Assembly: GCA_942159475.1 (NCBI GenBank)
Contig: OW804098.1
Location: 114,517,916 to 114,581,915, forward strand
DNA: 64,000 bases
Direction of reading: 5' to 3'
Origin: Sthenelais limicola
Taxonomy: Eukaryota; Annelida; Polychaeta; Phyllodocida; Sigalionidae
Shown: one piece after another, positions 46,156 to 57,329 of the stretch
How the letters are laid out: each line of letters opens with the position of its first letter
How positions within the stretch are numbered: position 1 is the stretch's first letter
Position numbers and translations under genes: made by a program
Notes under the pieces: generated by a model
What the model was told of the DNA's origin: nothing
What the model saw: only the letters and a program-made list of their open reading frames with translations
The model's database searches: none

Positions 46156-46192
<37 letters not shown>

Positions 46193-46317
46193 CACCCTCC
46201 TCTCTTTCTGTCCTCTCTCTCCCTCTCTTACCTGTATCCCCCTCTCTGTCTCTGTCTCTCTCTCTCTCTCTCGCCCTTTCTCTGTCACACTCTCCCCCTC
46301 TCCCTCTCTCTCTCTCC
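46047..46317. repeat. CT-rich tract
   Basis: CT repeats. The flanks TATATGTAGGCCTGTACACA / TATATGCCTGTACAAACTG with TGATATCTAGTTCAC occur on both sides (45963 and 46351), so the tract lies between a duplicated flank. Confidence 0.93.
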
Positions 46318-46662
46318 GGCAGGCCTATAATACTCAAATTGCCTCTCCATTATATGCCTGTACAAACTGATATCTAGTTCACATCAACTACCTCTAGTCG
46401 CTGAGCTGGATTTCTATGTATTTTGATCTTTCGCTGCCTCTTTACTTTTTACATTCTACGGAATTAAAAATTTGTGAATGTTAGTGAATTGCGTACCATT
46501 CTGTCAATCATCCTGAGTAGCAAGTTCATGTGATACATTTTGAGGTGTTGGTTGAGGGTTGGTGTGAGGAGTGTGGACACTTATCTGGGAGAATATCTGG
46601 ATGCCCATCTCTGTGTGATGTAATTCACACCAACACTACTAACTTGGCACTTATGCAAAGAC

Positions 46663-46812
46663 TGCTTGATTGACAACCTTCTACCATCTCTGCAGTAAAT
46701 CCCTGAAGGCCAGTGTGACATCCTATTGGTTAGGACTGTTTGATTGACAACCTTCTACCATCTCTGCAGTAAATCCCTGAAGGCCAGTGTGACATCCTAT
46801 TGGTTTACATGT
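46663..46812 (+). repeat. Two-copy tandem duplication, 74-bp period
   Basis: TTGATTGACAACCTTCTACC ... GACATCCTATTGGTT occurs twice back to back with almost no differences. Confidence 0.93.
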
Positions 46813-47156
46813 CTTGTATTCTATTAGCTATCTTGGTTTGATTGACAACTGTAGAGAGGACCACCCATGACTGAATCTGAGTGATCTACACCTACTACAC
46901 CCTTTGCGATTTCTGGGTTTCAAAAGAGTGTTATGTTCTTTATCCAATATCATTATCACAAAATTTACACATATAATTAAGCATAAGTATTTTTAATTAA
47001 ATATTAAGCATTTTCAGTCGAGCGAAAACTAAACTGCTAACTAAGACTTGCCATTGCGCACAAATAGTTGTCCGTAGAATTTGTTTCCTTGGGAAACGCA
47101 CAATATATACATTAACGTAAACTGATTATAAAGTTAAACAGAAAAATCTTCCGTGT
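46813..47156. other. Non-coding sequence, nothing recognised
   Basis: No features found. Confidence 0.35.
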
Positions 47157-47412
47157 CCTTCTCTTTTCTATATATCCCTCCTCTCTTCCGTGTCCCTCTC
47201 TCCCCTCTCTCCTCCCCCTCTCCCTCTCCACACTCCTTCTCTCTCCCTCTTCTCCCCCCTCTCCCCCTCCTCTCTGCCTCTCTCTGTCTGTGTCTCTCTC
47301 CCTCTCCCTCTCTCTCTCTGCCTCCCCCTCTCTGCCTCCCCCTCCCCTCCTCTCTGCCTCTCTCTCTATGCCTCCCCCTCCTCTCTGCCTCTCTCTCTCT
47401 CCCCCCCTCCAG
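47157..47412. repeat. CT-rich tract
   Basis: CT repeats with recurrent CTCTCTGCCTCCCCCTC units. Confidence 0.95.
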
Positions 47413-47622
47413 CAGGCCTAAGATCTAAATGAATGTCCAGACTTAAAATCACTCCACTCCAATTGCCCCTCTGTATTACAAGGTACAAGTTAGGACAGGT
47501 AGAGTTGGTGACTCTTCTATTGACCATTGATTGCCCACCCTGTATACCTTCCATTCACAAACACACCTCTGCACCTATAGTGTCCCTAGCTCTAATAGTT
47601 TAATCAGTTTTGCAATCCTTAA

Positions 47623-47859
47623 GGGTCAGATTTTCAGAAAATGTACAATTGGCAGCTCTACATACTTAGTAATTTCTGCTAAATTCTGCTAAAAAAAATG
47701 ATAAATTTTAGGTATATCTGAGTATATTTGGTATCGCATTGATTTAAAGTTTCAGTTCTGTTATGTTAAACTGCATTTTGAAGCTCATTTCTGTCTTAAA
47801 TGTGGGTTATTTGAGACGATTGGTGAAGGCCAATTGTACATTTTCTGAAAATCTGACCC
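47623..47859 (+). mobile_element. MITE family A, copy A27 (subfamily 1)
   Basis: 237 bp, forward. Flanks TTAA and TTAT, one mismatch from a 4-bp duplication. Confidence 0.9.
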
Positions 47860-47924
47860 TTATAGGGTATGGGGTAAAAGGGGGGGGGGGGGGAGGTGGG
47901 GGTCAAATAACCAACGCTAGTTTA

Positions 47925-48182
47925 AGACAACAACATGAGTTATAGCATACACAGTTAGACGTAAACGAACAGATGTTTTGAATCAACGCAAAACCAAATA
48001 TATGCAGATATACATGTACCTATTATTTATCCTTTTCAAGTCTACTAAATGTCAAGAATTGACTAAATGTGCAGATTTGCCCAATCTGTACGTTTTTTAA
48101 AACTGTATTGTGAACCTCATTTCTGTCTTAAAGCTGATTTAATTAAGAGGATTGGTGAAGGTGAATTATACATTTTGGGACT
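47925..48182. mobile_element. MITE family A, degenerate rearranged copy A28
   Basis: 47925-48100 follows the reverse order (GATGTTTTGAATCAACGCAA, CCAAATATATGCAGATATAC). From 48100 a forward segment (TTAAAACTGTATTGTGAACC to GGTGAATTATACATTTT) follows. Looks like two broken copies joined. Confidence 0.65.
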
Positions 48183-48496
48183 CTCTAACGCAGTTATGGG
48201 CAATATCAGACCAGAGACTCAACCCTCCAACCCTCAAACCTATGCTCTCTCAACCAGATTTAAATTAATTTAAAATGAGACCAAAGCTGTTCCCCCAAGC
48301 CTTGCAGCAAGTGGTGAGGTATGCTGCTGGTAATACAATTGGTGAATAGTGTAGGCCACTAAGTACCATTACATAACACACTCTAGTACGCATGCGCGCT
48401 GATCGAGAGGCTGGTCCACTTCCTCATGATCCCAGACCTATAGATCGGGATGACATGGGAACGACCTTTTAGAAAATATCTGTTGTAACTGAACAA

Positions 48497-48700
48497 CTGA
48501 GTGAGTGAGTGAGTGAGATTGGTTGCTTTACGCCCTTATCAACACATTTAAGAGTGTTATATCAAGGGCGGGAGAGCTGAGAGGGAGGCAGTTTATGATC
48601 ATACCCAGGAAAAAGAGATAGAGCAGAAGGGAGAGAGAGACAGAGAAAAGAGACAGAAAGGCATTTTATGGTCATACCCAGGACCATTGAACTCAGAGCC
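48497..48700 (+). mobile_element. SINE-like family L, copy 2
   Basis: GAGTGAGTGAGTGAGTGAGA, TTGGTTGCTTTACGCCCTTA, then ATATCAAGGGCGGGAGAGCT, GGCAGTTTATGATCATACCC and a GA tail. Lacks the tRNA-like head of copy 1. Confidence 0.65.
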
Positions 48701-48819
48701 AAACAAAATTGGATCGCAAATGAATAACTATTGTAATTCTAGCGATACGATTATATCACAAAAACTCAGCTGTCCCCGTTGTCTATAGAAGGGCCTGGTG
48801 GTGGTGTGGTGGAGTATAT

Positions 48820-49054
48820 GGGTCAGATTTTCAGAAAATGTACAATTCGCCTTCACTAATTCTCTCAAATAACTCAGATTTAAGATAGAAATCAGCTTCA
48901 AAATGCAGTTTAACATACCAAAACAGATACTATAAATCAAGGCAACACCAAATATACTCAGATATACCTGATATTCATCATTTTTCAACCTACTTTAGCA
49001 ACATTTCCTAAGTTTGTAGAGCTGCCAATTGTATATTTTCTGAAAATCTGACCG
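48820..49054 (-). mobile_element. MITE family A, copy A29 (subfamily 1)
   Basis: Exactly 235 bp, reverse. Right end CTGAAAATCTGACCG with one change. Confidence 0.92.
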
Positions 49055-49247
49055 GTATATATACAAGCCTACCTAGTACCACTATTAGTTTAATCCCAGC
49101 CCATAGTGAACTAATCCTCTTATACCCTATTGTGAACAACTCTACGTGTATTTCCCTTTATGTCCTCAGTTATTAACTCTTATTGTGACAATTATAGAAC
49201 TCTGCCCTCTGGCACCTCCCACTTATAGTATTAGACCAATATATAAT

Positions 49248-49633
49248 GGGTCACATCTCGGGAAAATGCACAATCTACAGCTCTACACATCTCTCAAATT
49301 CTGCTAAATTAGAGTGAAAAATGATAAATACTGAGTATATCTGAGTGTATTCTGTATTGTATTCATTCAATAAATCTGTCTGGTTATGTTGAACTGTATT
49401 TTGAACCTTTGGGCTATTTAATGGGATTGGTGAGGGCCAATTGTACTTTTTCTGAAAGTTAAGACAAACATTAGCTTTAAAATGCAGTTTAACATAACAG
49501 AACTGATACTTTAAATCAATGTGATACCGAATATACTCAGATATACCCGGTATTCATCATTTTCCAGTCTAATTTAGCAGAATTCCCTAAATGTGTAGAG
49601 CTGCCAATTGTACATTTTCTGACGATCTGACCC
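49248..49633. mobile_element. Fused pair of family A copies (A30 forward + A31 reverse)
   Basis: A30 (subfamily 3) runs 49248 to about 49459 and lacks its right end. A31 (subfamily 1, reverse) starts abruptly at TTAAGACAAACATTAG (about 49460) and has an intact right end GACGATCTGACCC. Best explained by a deletion between two neighbouring inverted copies. Confidence 0.85.
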
Positions 49634-49757
49634 ATATAATGTGTTCTGCATGAGTAATTATTGCATTAAACCTGATCACAATGTAACAGATTTTACGTTT
49701 TGTGAGAAGGTGAAATTACAGCCACAACCTTTACAGGTGACTGAGTACAGCGCTTTA

Positions 49758-50345
49758 CAGTATAGGCTCAGAGTTGAGAGAGTCCCTCCAAACAGAGGGG
49801 AAAGCATCTCCAGTCTAGGCTCAGAGCTGAGGGAGTCCCTCCAAACTGAGGGAAAGCCTCTCCAGTCTAGACTCGGAGCTGAGAGAGTCCCTCCAAACTG
49901 AGGGAAAGCCTCTCCAGTCTAGACTCGGAGCTGAGAGAATCCCTCCAAACTGAGGGAAAGCCTCTCCAGTCTAGGCTCAGAGCTGAGAGAGTCCCTCCAA
50001 ACCTGAGGGAAAGCCTCTTCAGTATAGGTTTAGAGCTGAGAGAATCCCTCCAAACTGAGGGAAAGCCTCTCCAGTCTAGACTCGGAGCTGAGAGAATCCC
50101 TCCAAACTGAGGGTAAGCCTCGATCTCCAGTCTAAACTTGAAGTTGGGCTATCCCTCAGTTTGGAGGGATAGCCTCTCCAGTCTAGGCTCAGACTGAGGG
50201 AAAGCCTCTCTAGCCTAGGCTCAGATTTGAGAAACTGAGGGAAAGTATCTCACACCAAACCGCAAAATGCCATTATAATCCCATTAGGCGTCCAATCACT
50301 AAAACACAATTTGTATCTGATCTGAGAGACTCTGAGCCTAGACTG
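49758..50345 (+). mobile_element. MITE family C, copy C8, with terminal unit amplified about tenfold
   Basis: From 49758 to about 50240 the first ~52 bp of family C (CAGTCTAGGCTCAGAGCTGA..., CCCTCCAAACTGAGGGAAAG, CCTCTC) is repeated about ten times. The rest of the element follows (AAACCGCAAAATGCCATTAT, TCTGATCTGAGAGACTCTGA) to GCCTAGACTG at 50345. One unit (about 50126-50180) contains an internal inverted piece (CTATCCCTCAGTTTGGAGGG). Confidence 0.92.
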
Positions 50346-50986
50346 ACCCCACAGCGCTTTAGGTTATGATACACAAAATGTGTTAAAGTGGCATGGTGTA
50401 TGACAAAGGTAGGAACACCAATCACTCACAAGTTCAAATAATAATGTTCCAAATACTTATATATCTTTCTTTCTTCTCCTTCTTTTTCTTTCTTTCCTTT
50501 TGCTGTCTAGCTCAATAGCTTTTCAATTGTAACTTATATTGCATTTTATGAATTGTACTACCTTTAAAACATCAACTTATTCTTAAAGCTCTACTCCGCC
50601 TTTATATTAACAGCCAATAAGATCAGGACACAACCTGATTTCAGAAGTTTTCATCATGTATTATTATCACGTGAATAAAAATCGTTATATATACAACGAA
50701 AACCACTTGAAAAAGTGAGTGTTTTGTATAGTTATATCCTGAATTAAACAGACTGTCCAATCTTCCTAGCTAGGGCTCCAATAGTGAGAAACCATAGGGA
50801 CAGGAATCCATCTTTAATTTGCATCATTTTCCCCAAAGCTCAAATGATTAATTACAGACTAGGAACAAGAACCAACAACCCGTCCCCTATTATGCAACAG
50901 GCACATAATGAATATAATTATTTCCCTGTATGAATGCACTGTGTGAATGCAACAAGGCAATGGTAATGCACCGTGTGTACACTATT
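50346..50986. other. Non-coding sequence, nothing recognised
   Basis: T/C-rich patch near 50462-50505; otherwise no features. Confidence 0.35.
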
Positions 50987-51221
50987 GGGTCAGATTGTCA
51001 GAAAATGCACAATCAAAATTTCTACACATGTCTCAAATTCTACTAAATTAGAGTGAAAAATGATAAATACTGAGTATATCTGAGTGTATTCTGTATTGTT
51101 TTCATTCAATAAATCTGTCTGGTTATGTTGAACTGTATTTTGAACCTGATTTTCGTCTTAAATGTGGGTTATTTGAGGGGATTGGTGAAGGTCAATTGAA
51201 CATTTTATGAAAACTTGACCC
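50987..51221 (+). mobile_element. MITE family A, copy A32 (subfamily 3)
   Basis: Exactly 235 bp, forward, TATT on both sides (non-palindromic 4-bp duplication). Confidence 0.93.
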
Positions 51222-51637
51222 TATTACGTAACACCGGGGTACAATAGAGCTAATAAGGCGGAAGGTTGGGAGGATAAGAAGTCATATTTAAGTGGTTTCT
51301 GTCTGGGACCAGCTTGTAATTTGAGCTCTTTTGTAAAATACGGACAAGAAAACTTGGTTCTTACAAAGGCCGGACCACTAAGTCAAATACAAAAGGCACA
51401 GAAACTAATTTTTCGCTTTGCCTCGTCGTTCTTTTTAATTTGGTTTGTTCGAGGGAAAAAAAATCCCAGTTTTTAGAAATCTTGGAATCTTGCATGAAAG
51501 TGCATTTTCGACCTAATTAATAGCCATTATTTGGGAGGAGGATTGTTGATATAAGAGAAAAAGATTATTAGTAGAAATAAATTTTTGTGTTGACATTTTT
51601 ATTATTGAATTCATGGCAACAATTTATGGCAACCCCA
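51222..51637. other. Non-coding sequence, nothing recognised
   Basis: No features found. Confidence 0.35.
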
Positions 51638-51798
51638 AAGTGCCTTTCTGTCTGTCTGTCTCTCTCCCTCTCCCTCCCCCTCTCCCCCTTCTTCTCTATC
51701 TCTATTTCCTGGGTAAGACCATAAACTGCCTCCCTCTCAGCTCTCCCACCCTTGATATAACCTTCAATGTATAAAGCAACCAATCTAACTCACTTTTT
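51638..51798 (-). mobile_element. SINE-like family L, copy 3
   Basis: Plus strand AAAGTGCCTTTCTGTCTG, CT tract, CCTGGGTAAGACCATAAACT, CTCTCAGCTCTCCCACCCTT, CAACCAATCTAACTCACTT: minus-strand copy of the L body. Confidence 0.65.
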
Positions 51799-52073
51799 AA
51801 AAAAAACCTGGGAATTTTGAGTGAATGAGTGATGGTTGTTTAATGCCGTGACGACATCCAAGTGGAGTCATATTGACGGCAGTGAGAGCTAGTGAGATGA
51901 GATGAATAGAGAGATTTATTGTACAGTCCAGCTGTAAATATTAGCATAAAAGCTAAAAGATGACGATAACAAAAGTTGATATTTGCTATAGGAATATGCT
52001 GAACATCTATAGTGAGAGTATCTCTTCTAACAAGCGCATCTAAATTCTACAGCTTAAAAATGTTTGTATCATT

Positions 52074-52474
52074 TGTGATGTGTTTCAGGAAAATGAGTCA
52101 TAAGTCGCAAAAATTGGATTTTGTGATATTATCATATTTGAAAAGATGAGACCAAGGGGATTCCAATGAATATAAACATTGAGGGCATCTAATAAGTATT
52201 TCTATATTTCAATTTTTATTTCTGAAAAAAAAGTTTCAATATTTTTGGGTGAACAATTACAATTACAGTAGCTAAATATACTCTATGAGATGACCCTATA
52301 AATGCATGACAATATTTGATACACTGTCTTGCATTTTGGTACATGTATTCATACTTCAACCAGCGTTAGTCACATCAAAAATGAGAACATTCCTACAATG
52401 AGATTTTGGGAATATATCACTTTGAAAGATATCAATTTTGCGACTTATGACTCATTTTCTTAATACACATCACA
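52074..52474 (+). mobile_element. Family B element, copy B4
   Basis: 401 bp. Left TGTGATGTGTTTCAGGAAAA, right TTTTGCGACTTATGACTC then CACATCACA. TT flanks both ends instead of TA. Confidence 0.88.
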
Positions 52475-53422
52475 TTTAGTTAAGGCTATGTTTATACAAA
52501 TGGAAATAGTTGTATTTTATCAATAGCTAACATCTATCATTATTTCATCAGTGTAACTTTCAATTCCCTAGATACCCAATTCCTCAATAACTTGAAATGA
52601 AAACAATGATCTACAAACTAAAGTAACTCCCCTGACGTCAAAACATTATTAAATGCACCAATTTACCCTGAGTTATTTGTGGTACAAACAGAAACAATTT
52701 CCCAATACAAACCGAGGCAGACCTAGTTGTAGAGAAAACATGGCCAGATACCGTACCCTTTAACAGACGTCCCTGATCTTACAAATAAAAGAAATAAGAT
52801 ACGAATAAATGGACACACAAAAGATCTCATTTCCGGCGGTGTCTCAGAACTATTCTCCTCCAATCAACAGTTAGCGGATATAGTATTTCGACAGGAATTG
52901 TGTCCGAGGTGAAAGAAAAACAGAAATACTTTTCAAGGGCTGGCTTTGAATGGTATTTTTTTGCAACAAAAGTTAAAACTTTCTTTGTGGCTTTGGAAGT
53001 GATAAAAGGAGAAGGATTGAGTTGCTAAGGAAGCGGTGTATCGGGAAATTTTAGAGTAGCAATTTTCGGAAGTGGTGTATGGAGAAATAATAAGTCAACT
53101 AAGTCAACCATAAAATGGGATTGTAAGGAAAGTCTGACTAAAAATATATTATTTATGGGAGGTTAAGTTAAATCTAAATATATACTTCCCAAACTGAAAA
53201 GATTGTTTCTAAGAAGGGTAGATGCGTGAGAGAAAATATATTTACTGGAGATTATATTATATATTTCCCAAAATAATTGTTTAACAGAAGGGCAGAAGCA
53301 TATATGGCATTGCCACTATATACGTAAATATAAGAGTGATTTTTTTTGTTTAATTCAACCATAGAATTGGATAATAAAGAAAGTCGGACTAAACAATTTG
53401 AGATTAAGTAATTTTTTAGATA
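52475..53422. other. Non-coding sequence, nothing recognised
   Basis: No exon, element ends or tandem array recognised; only short similar GAGAAAATATATTTACTGGA-type stretches near 53170-53270. Confidence 0.35.
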
Positions 53423-54040
53423 TGTGATGTGTTACAGGAAAATGTGCCATGAGTGGGGAAAAATGGACTTTGTGATATCATCATATTTGAAAAGATGAGA
53501 TCAAATGGATTCTAACGATTGTAAACATTAAGGTCATGTAATAAGTACTTCTAATGTTTCTATATTTACTAATTCTTGATGGTCGATCACTGTTATATTA
53601 AAGTAGTTAAATACGCCTTAGGATAACCTCGGATATGGGTCAGATTTTCAGAAAATGTACACTTGGCAGCTGTACACATTTAGTAAATTCTCCTAAATGA
53701 GGCTGCAATTTGGTCAATACTAGGTAAATTCGAGTATATTTGGCATTGCATTGATTCTGGCAATCTGTTTGGTTAGGTTGAACTGTATTTTGAACTTTAT
53801 TTTCGTCTAAAATTTGGGTTATTTGAGAAGATTGGCGAAGTTGAATTGTACATTTTCTGAAAATCTGACCCATATACGTGTCTATATTCAATCCACAGTT
53901 TTCAAATTGTGTACATGTATTTATGCTACTAACAGCGCTTAACACACCAAAACATTCCGAGCAAGGGTTCTTGCGAAAAATATCTTTTTTTTTCTTTTTT
54001 TTTTTTTTACTTGTGACTCATTTTCTTGGGACGCATGCCA
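53423..54040 (+). mobile_element. Family B element, copy B5, interrupted by family A
   Basis: Left TGTGATGTGTTACAGGAAAA (with TA before it), right TTGTGACTCATTTTCTTGGG ending GCATGCCA (TA follows). Net length about 379 bp after removing the nested A copy and one ATAT. Confidence 0.85.
53637..53871 (+). mobile_element. MITE family A, copy A33 (subfamily 2), nested in B5
   Basis: Exactly 235 bp, forward, intact ends, ATAT on both sides. Confidence 0.93.
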
Positions 54041-54057
54041 TATCTGTAGAGCTCCTA

Positions 54058-54269
54058 CAATTGGCAGCTCTACACATTTAATCAATCCTGCTAAATTAGG
54101 CTGCAATTTGGTCAATACTAGGTAAATTCGAGTATATTCGGCATTGCACTGATTCTAGCAATGTGTTTGGTTAGGTTGAACTGTATTTTGAACTTTATTT
54201 TAGCCTGAAATTTGGGTTATATGAGAGGATTGACGAGGTTAAATTGTACATTTTGTGAAAATCTGACCC
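54058..54269 (+). mobile_element. MITE family A, copy A34 (subfamily 2), left end missing
   Basis: Forward, starts at AATTGGCAGCTCTACACA, ends TGTGAAAATCTGACCC. Confidence 0.88.
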
Positions 54270-54270
54270 A

Positions 54271-54374
54271 TCTGTAAAGGTCCTACAGTATGGTGGCCTA
54301 TAACCTGTGTAGAGCTCCTACAGTATGGTGGCCTATAACCTGTGTAGAGCTCCTACAGTATGGTGGCCTGTAAC
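54271..54374 (+). repeat. 35-bp minisatellite, three units
   Basis: GTGTAGAGCTCCTACAGTAT plus GGTGGCCTATAACCT, three times. A related TCTGTAGAGCTCCTAC lies just left of A34, so A34 or its target sits at the array edge. Confidence 0.9.
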
Positions 54375-54764
54375 GTGACAAATTGTAACCTGACCGGAAA
54401 AATCAGTGCAGATTAGTTATGATTGTGAATAATAGAGGGGGCTGTCAACCTTAACCCTGTCCACCCGGGTGCAGGGCGGTGATTAGTGCCAGAAATAATT
54501 AACTAATTACCGTATATATACATATGGCAGCGTATACTGGAAACGCTCTACATAATGTCTAAAGCTCTAAATAGTGTTACCGAAGTGGATTTTTTCTAAA
54601 ATATTTTCTTTGGAAAGCTTTCAAGCAAATTTTAAAATTCAAAATTTACACCTAAAAGCCTTAAAACGAAAATTTAAATTGTTTTGGAGATTTAATATAA
54701 AAATATCCGAAGTCATATTAGATGGACTGATGGCATTAATAAATTCAAGTTTATAAATATAAAA
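54375..54764. other. Non-coding sequence, nothing recognised
   Basis: A 60-codon frame at 54574-54756 shows no domain. Confidence 0.35.
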
Positions 54765-54995
54765 ATATAGATTTAGAATGAATAAATAAAATACCAGATT
54801 TTAGTCACATTTTAAATCAAGAATGAATAAATAAATACCAGATTTTAGACAGATTTAAAGTAAAAAATTAGAATAAAAAAATAAATAAAGACTTAAGTGC
54901 CATTTTAAGTAAAGAATTCAAATAAATCAAATAAAACACAAGACTTTGGTCACATTTTAAGTCAAGAATAAATCAAATAAAATACCAGATTTTAC
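54765..54995. repeat. Degenerate A-rich minisatellite, about 60-bp period
   Basis: AATAAATACCAGATTTTAG and CACATTTTAAxTCAAGAAT recur four times with point changes. Confidence 0.75.
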
Positions 54996-55323
54996 AGTAC
55001 GTCTTGACCAGCTGGACACACAATGGAGGGGTGGACATGGTCAGACAGGTAGGGGGTCAGGTGTTGAACATAGTGACCAACCGGGACCCCCCTCAACACC
55101 TTTATACCAATTAGCCAATTACTGGAGGCACCCCAGGTGTGAGGGGTATAGACTGGACGCTGGTAGACAGGTAGGTATTACCTGGTGATAGGTGGGTGGA
55201 CAGTGGTCACCTGGGGAGGTGGTAGGTAGTGGTCAAGCGTTGACACTCTATACCCTGGACTGGACAATGTGTAGGGATAGGCATGGGAATGACCAGTGGA
55301 AGGGCAGGGGTGGTAGTAGTTTT
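54996..55323. other. Non-coding, GGTAGG/GGTCA-rich sequence
   Basis: Many GGTAGACAGGTAGG-like and GTGGTCA pieces, no clear unit. Confidence 0.4.
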
Positions 55324-55526
55324 CAGTCTAGGCCCAAACTTGAGAGAGTCCCTTCAATCGGAGGGAAAGCCTCTCGCCTCAAACCGCAAAGTGCCATTAT
55401 AATTCCATTAAGACCGAAAAATGTCATTATACATCCATTAAACGCCAAGTCCTAGGCCAGGAAAACGATTATCAAAGTAGGCTGACATACCATCCTTATC
55501 TGATCTGAGGGTTTGGACCTAGAGTG
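55324..55526 (+). mobile_element. MITE family C, copy C9
   Basis: 203 bp, ends CAGTCTAGGCCCAAAC and GGGTTTGGACCTAGAGTG. A stray terminal unit (TTGAGAGTTGAGAGAGTCCC) follows near 55541-55570. Confidence 0.85.
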
Positions 55527-55656
55527 TCTTGGCTGAGAGGTTGAGAGTTGAGAGAGTCCCTCCAAACTGCAATCGCAGCTATCATTTTGTACTCACATTT
55601 AAATGTTAATATGCCATGTAGTTAGCATAATATGTTATCAATATATTGGCAATAGG

Positions 55657-56047
55657 TATAGTCTGTCCGGAAAGTAGTTGACACGTGATTCCTTAGTCCC
55701 TTCCTTATAGTCCCTTTAAGGGGGGGGGGGGGGGGAAGTGGGGGATTTTTTACTTCAAACCTTTGCCTCTTGAATCGCTGTTTGCTACTGACCATGGCCA
55801 AATATCCAGCTGTATTGTATTGTGCTGCCTCTGTTCCATGTGCAGCAGCTGTTGTTTTGCTTAGATGGAAGGAAGAGCTGATTATACTGGACCTGTTTAT
55901 CCATGGTTGATTGCAATTGGTAATTCGCTGGGTATAGTAAAGGGTTGACAGGTCCTTGTCATAAATAGAAGTAAAAAATCTCCCACTTTTCCCTCCCCTT
56001 AAAGGGACTAAGGAACCACGTGTCAACTTCTTTTCGGACAGACTATA
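55657..56047. mobile_element. MITE N with inverted ends of about 100 bp
   Basis: 391 bp. Starts TATAGTCTGTCCGGAAAGTA and ends in the near-complement TTTTCGGACAGACTATA. Complementarity (with indels) continues through GTTGACACGTG, TTCCTTAGTCCC, TTTAAGGGG and GATTTTTTACTTC. The left arm has a G16 run at about 55721-55736. The interior (about 180 bp) has no convincing ORF. TA at the ends suggests a Tc1/mariner-type MITE. Confidence 0.85.
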
Positions 56048-56936
56048 GAAGGCTTATACAATGCTAGAGGACGATATGTACTCTTATCATGTGACTCTTC
56101 AGGTAAAAGTCATGCTTATTACTAGATATACTCTCTAGGTAAAGGTTAAAGGTAATATGAATGACGTATTATGCCATCCAGTTAGGTATAATCTAAGTCA
56201 GGTGATTAATTATCGACGTGGGGAAGGTCGAGCGAGTCTTTAGTAAGATTTCTAGAAATTTGATCTATCCTGAGTGTAAAAATCACGAGTATTACGAAGA
56301 GCATGTAAAACCAGCCAGTTCCATTTCCTTGACAACCAATCATATGAAAGTATGTCTAGAGTCGCAGTGGCACATTCATTTCTAACATTTGACCACAATT
56401 TTTACAATTTAAACATTTAAACCCTTTTTATAGTAACCTCTACCTTTTAAACGTTCTAAATATAGCCTATAATGGCTGAACTCTACGTCACCAACCTAGC
56501 AGACGACATTTCGACCTCATCACGTGACTCACCTGGAAAACAGAGGAAAACATGAAATTAATGGTTTATTAAAAGGCAAGATTTATTAATGTTTTAAAAA
56601 TGGATTAAAAATGTAGAAAATATACGATTCGAAAGAAATTAATGCATTTTTAAAGAAGGACATCCATTGTTCTGGAATTGGTATGAAAAATATAACGTTG
56701 CTATATTCACATGCTTATAATGCAATATATCTGTGTCAAATTTTTAATCAATCTTATCCATGTTATGTTGCAATGTGTATGGGCAGAATACATTAAAACA
56801 TTTCAAACAATCAATCTGAGATTAAAATGCATCAACCTGACTTAAAATATGAGAACATCCATATTCATGAATTGTGCACCAGATAAAGTTCTTTTTTTTA
56901 AAACGTGTATAACATGAATATCATTATTATTATCTA
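56048..56936. other. Non-coding sequence, nothing recognised
   Basis: No features found. Confidence 0.35.
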
Positions 56937-57063
56937 CAGTCTAGGCCCAAAGTTGAGAGAGTCCCTTCAAACTGAGTCCTCGGCGAGGAAATCGATTAGC
57001 GAAGTAGGCGTCCAATCACTGACATACCATTCTTATCTGATCTGAGGGTTTGGGCCTGCACTG
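56937..57063 (+). mobile_element. MITE family C, internally deleted copy C10
   Basis: 127 bp, ends CAGTCTAGGCCCAAAG and GGGTTTGGGCCTGCACTG, flanked by TCTA on both sides. Lacks the AAACCGCAAA module. Confidence 0.85.
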
Positions 57064-57242
57064 TCTAATATATTTTAATATCTTTAAAACGTGTAAGACG
57101 TACACCGATATTCTATGTAAAAGTTTCACCAACCTTCATAGAAAATGATTTCTTGAGTATCTAATCTTTAATGTCAATATTAAATGATACGAGTAGTAGA
57201 GGGTATTGATGGACGAACTTTCCATCGCAGAAACTTAACCCA

Positions 57243-57329
57243 TTTATACCGCAAAATGCCATTAGAATCCCATCAGTAGGCCTAATCCAGGGCCAGGAAA
57301 GCCAGTAGCGCAGTAGGCGTCCACTGTTA
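57243..57329 (+). mobile_element. MITE family C, internal fragment C11
   Basis: TACCGCAAAATGCCATTAGA to GCGCAGTAGGCGTCCACTG, no ends. Confidence 0.75.
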
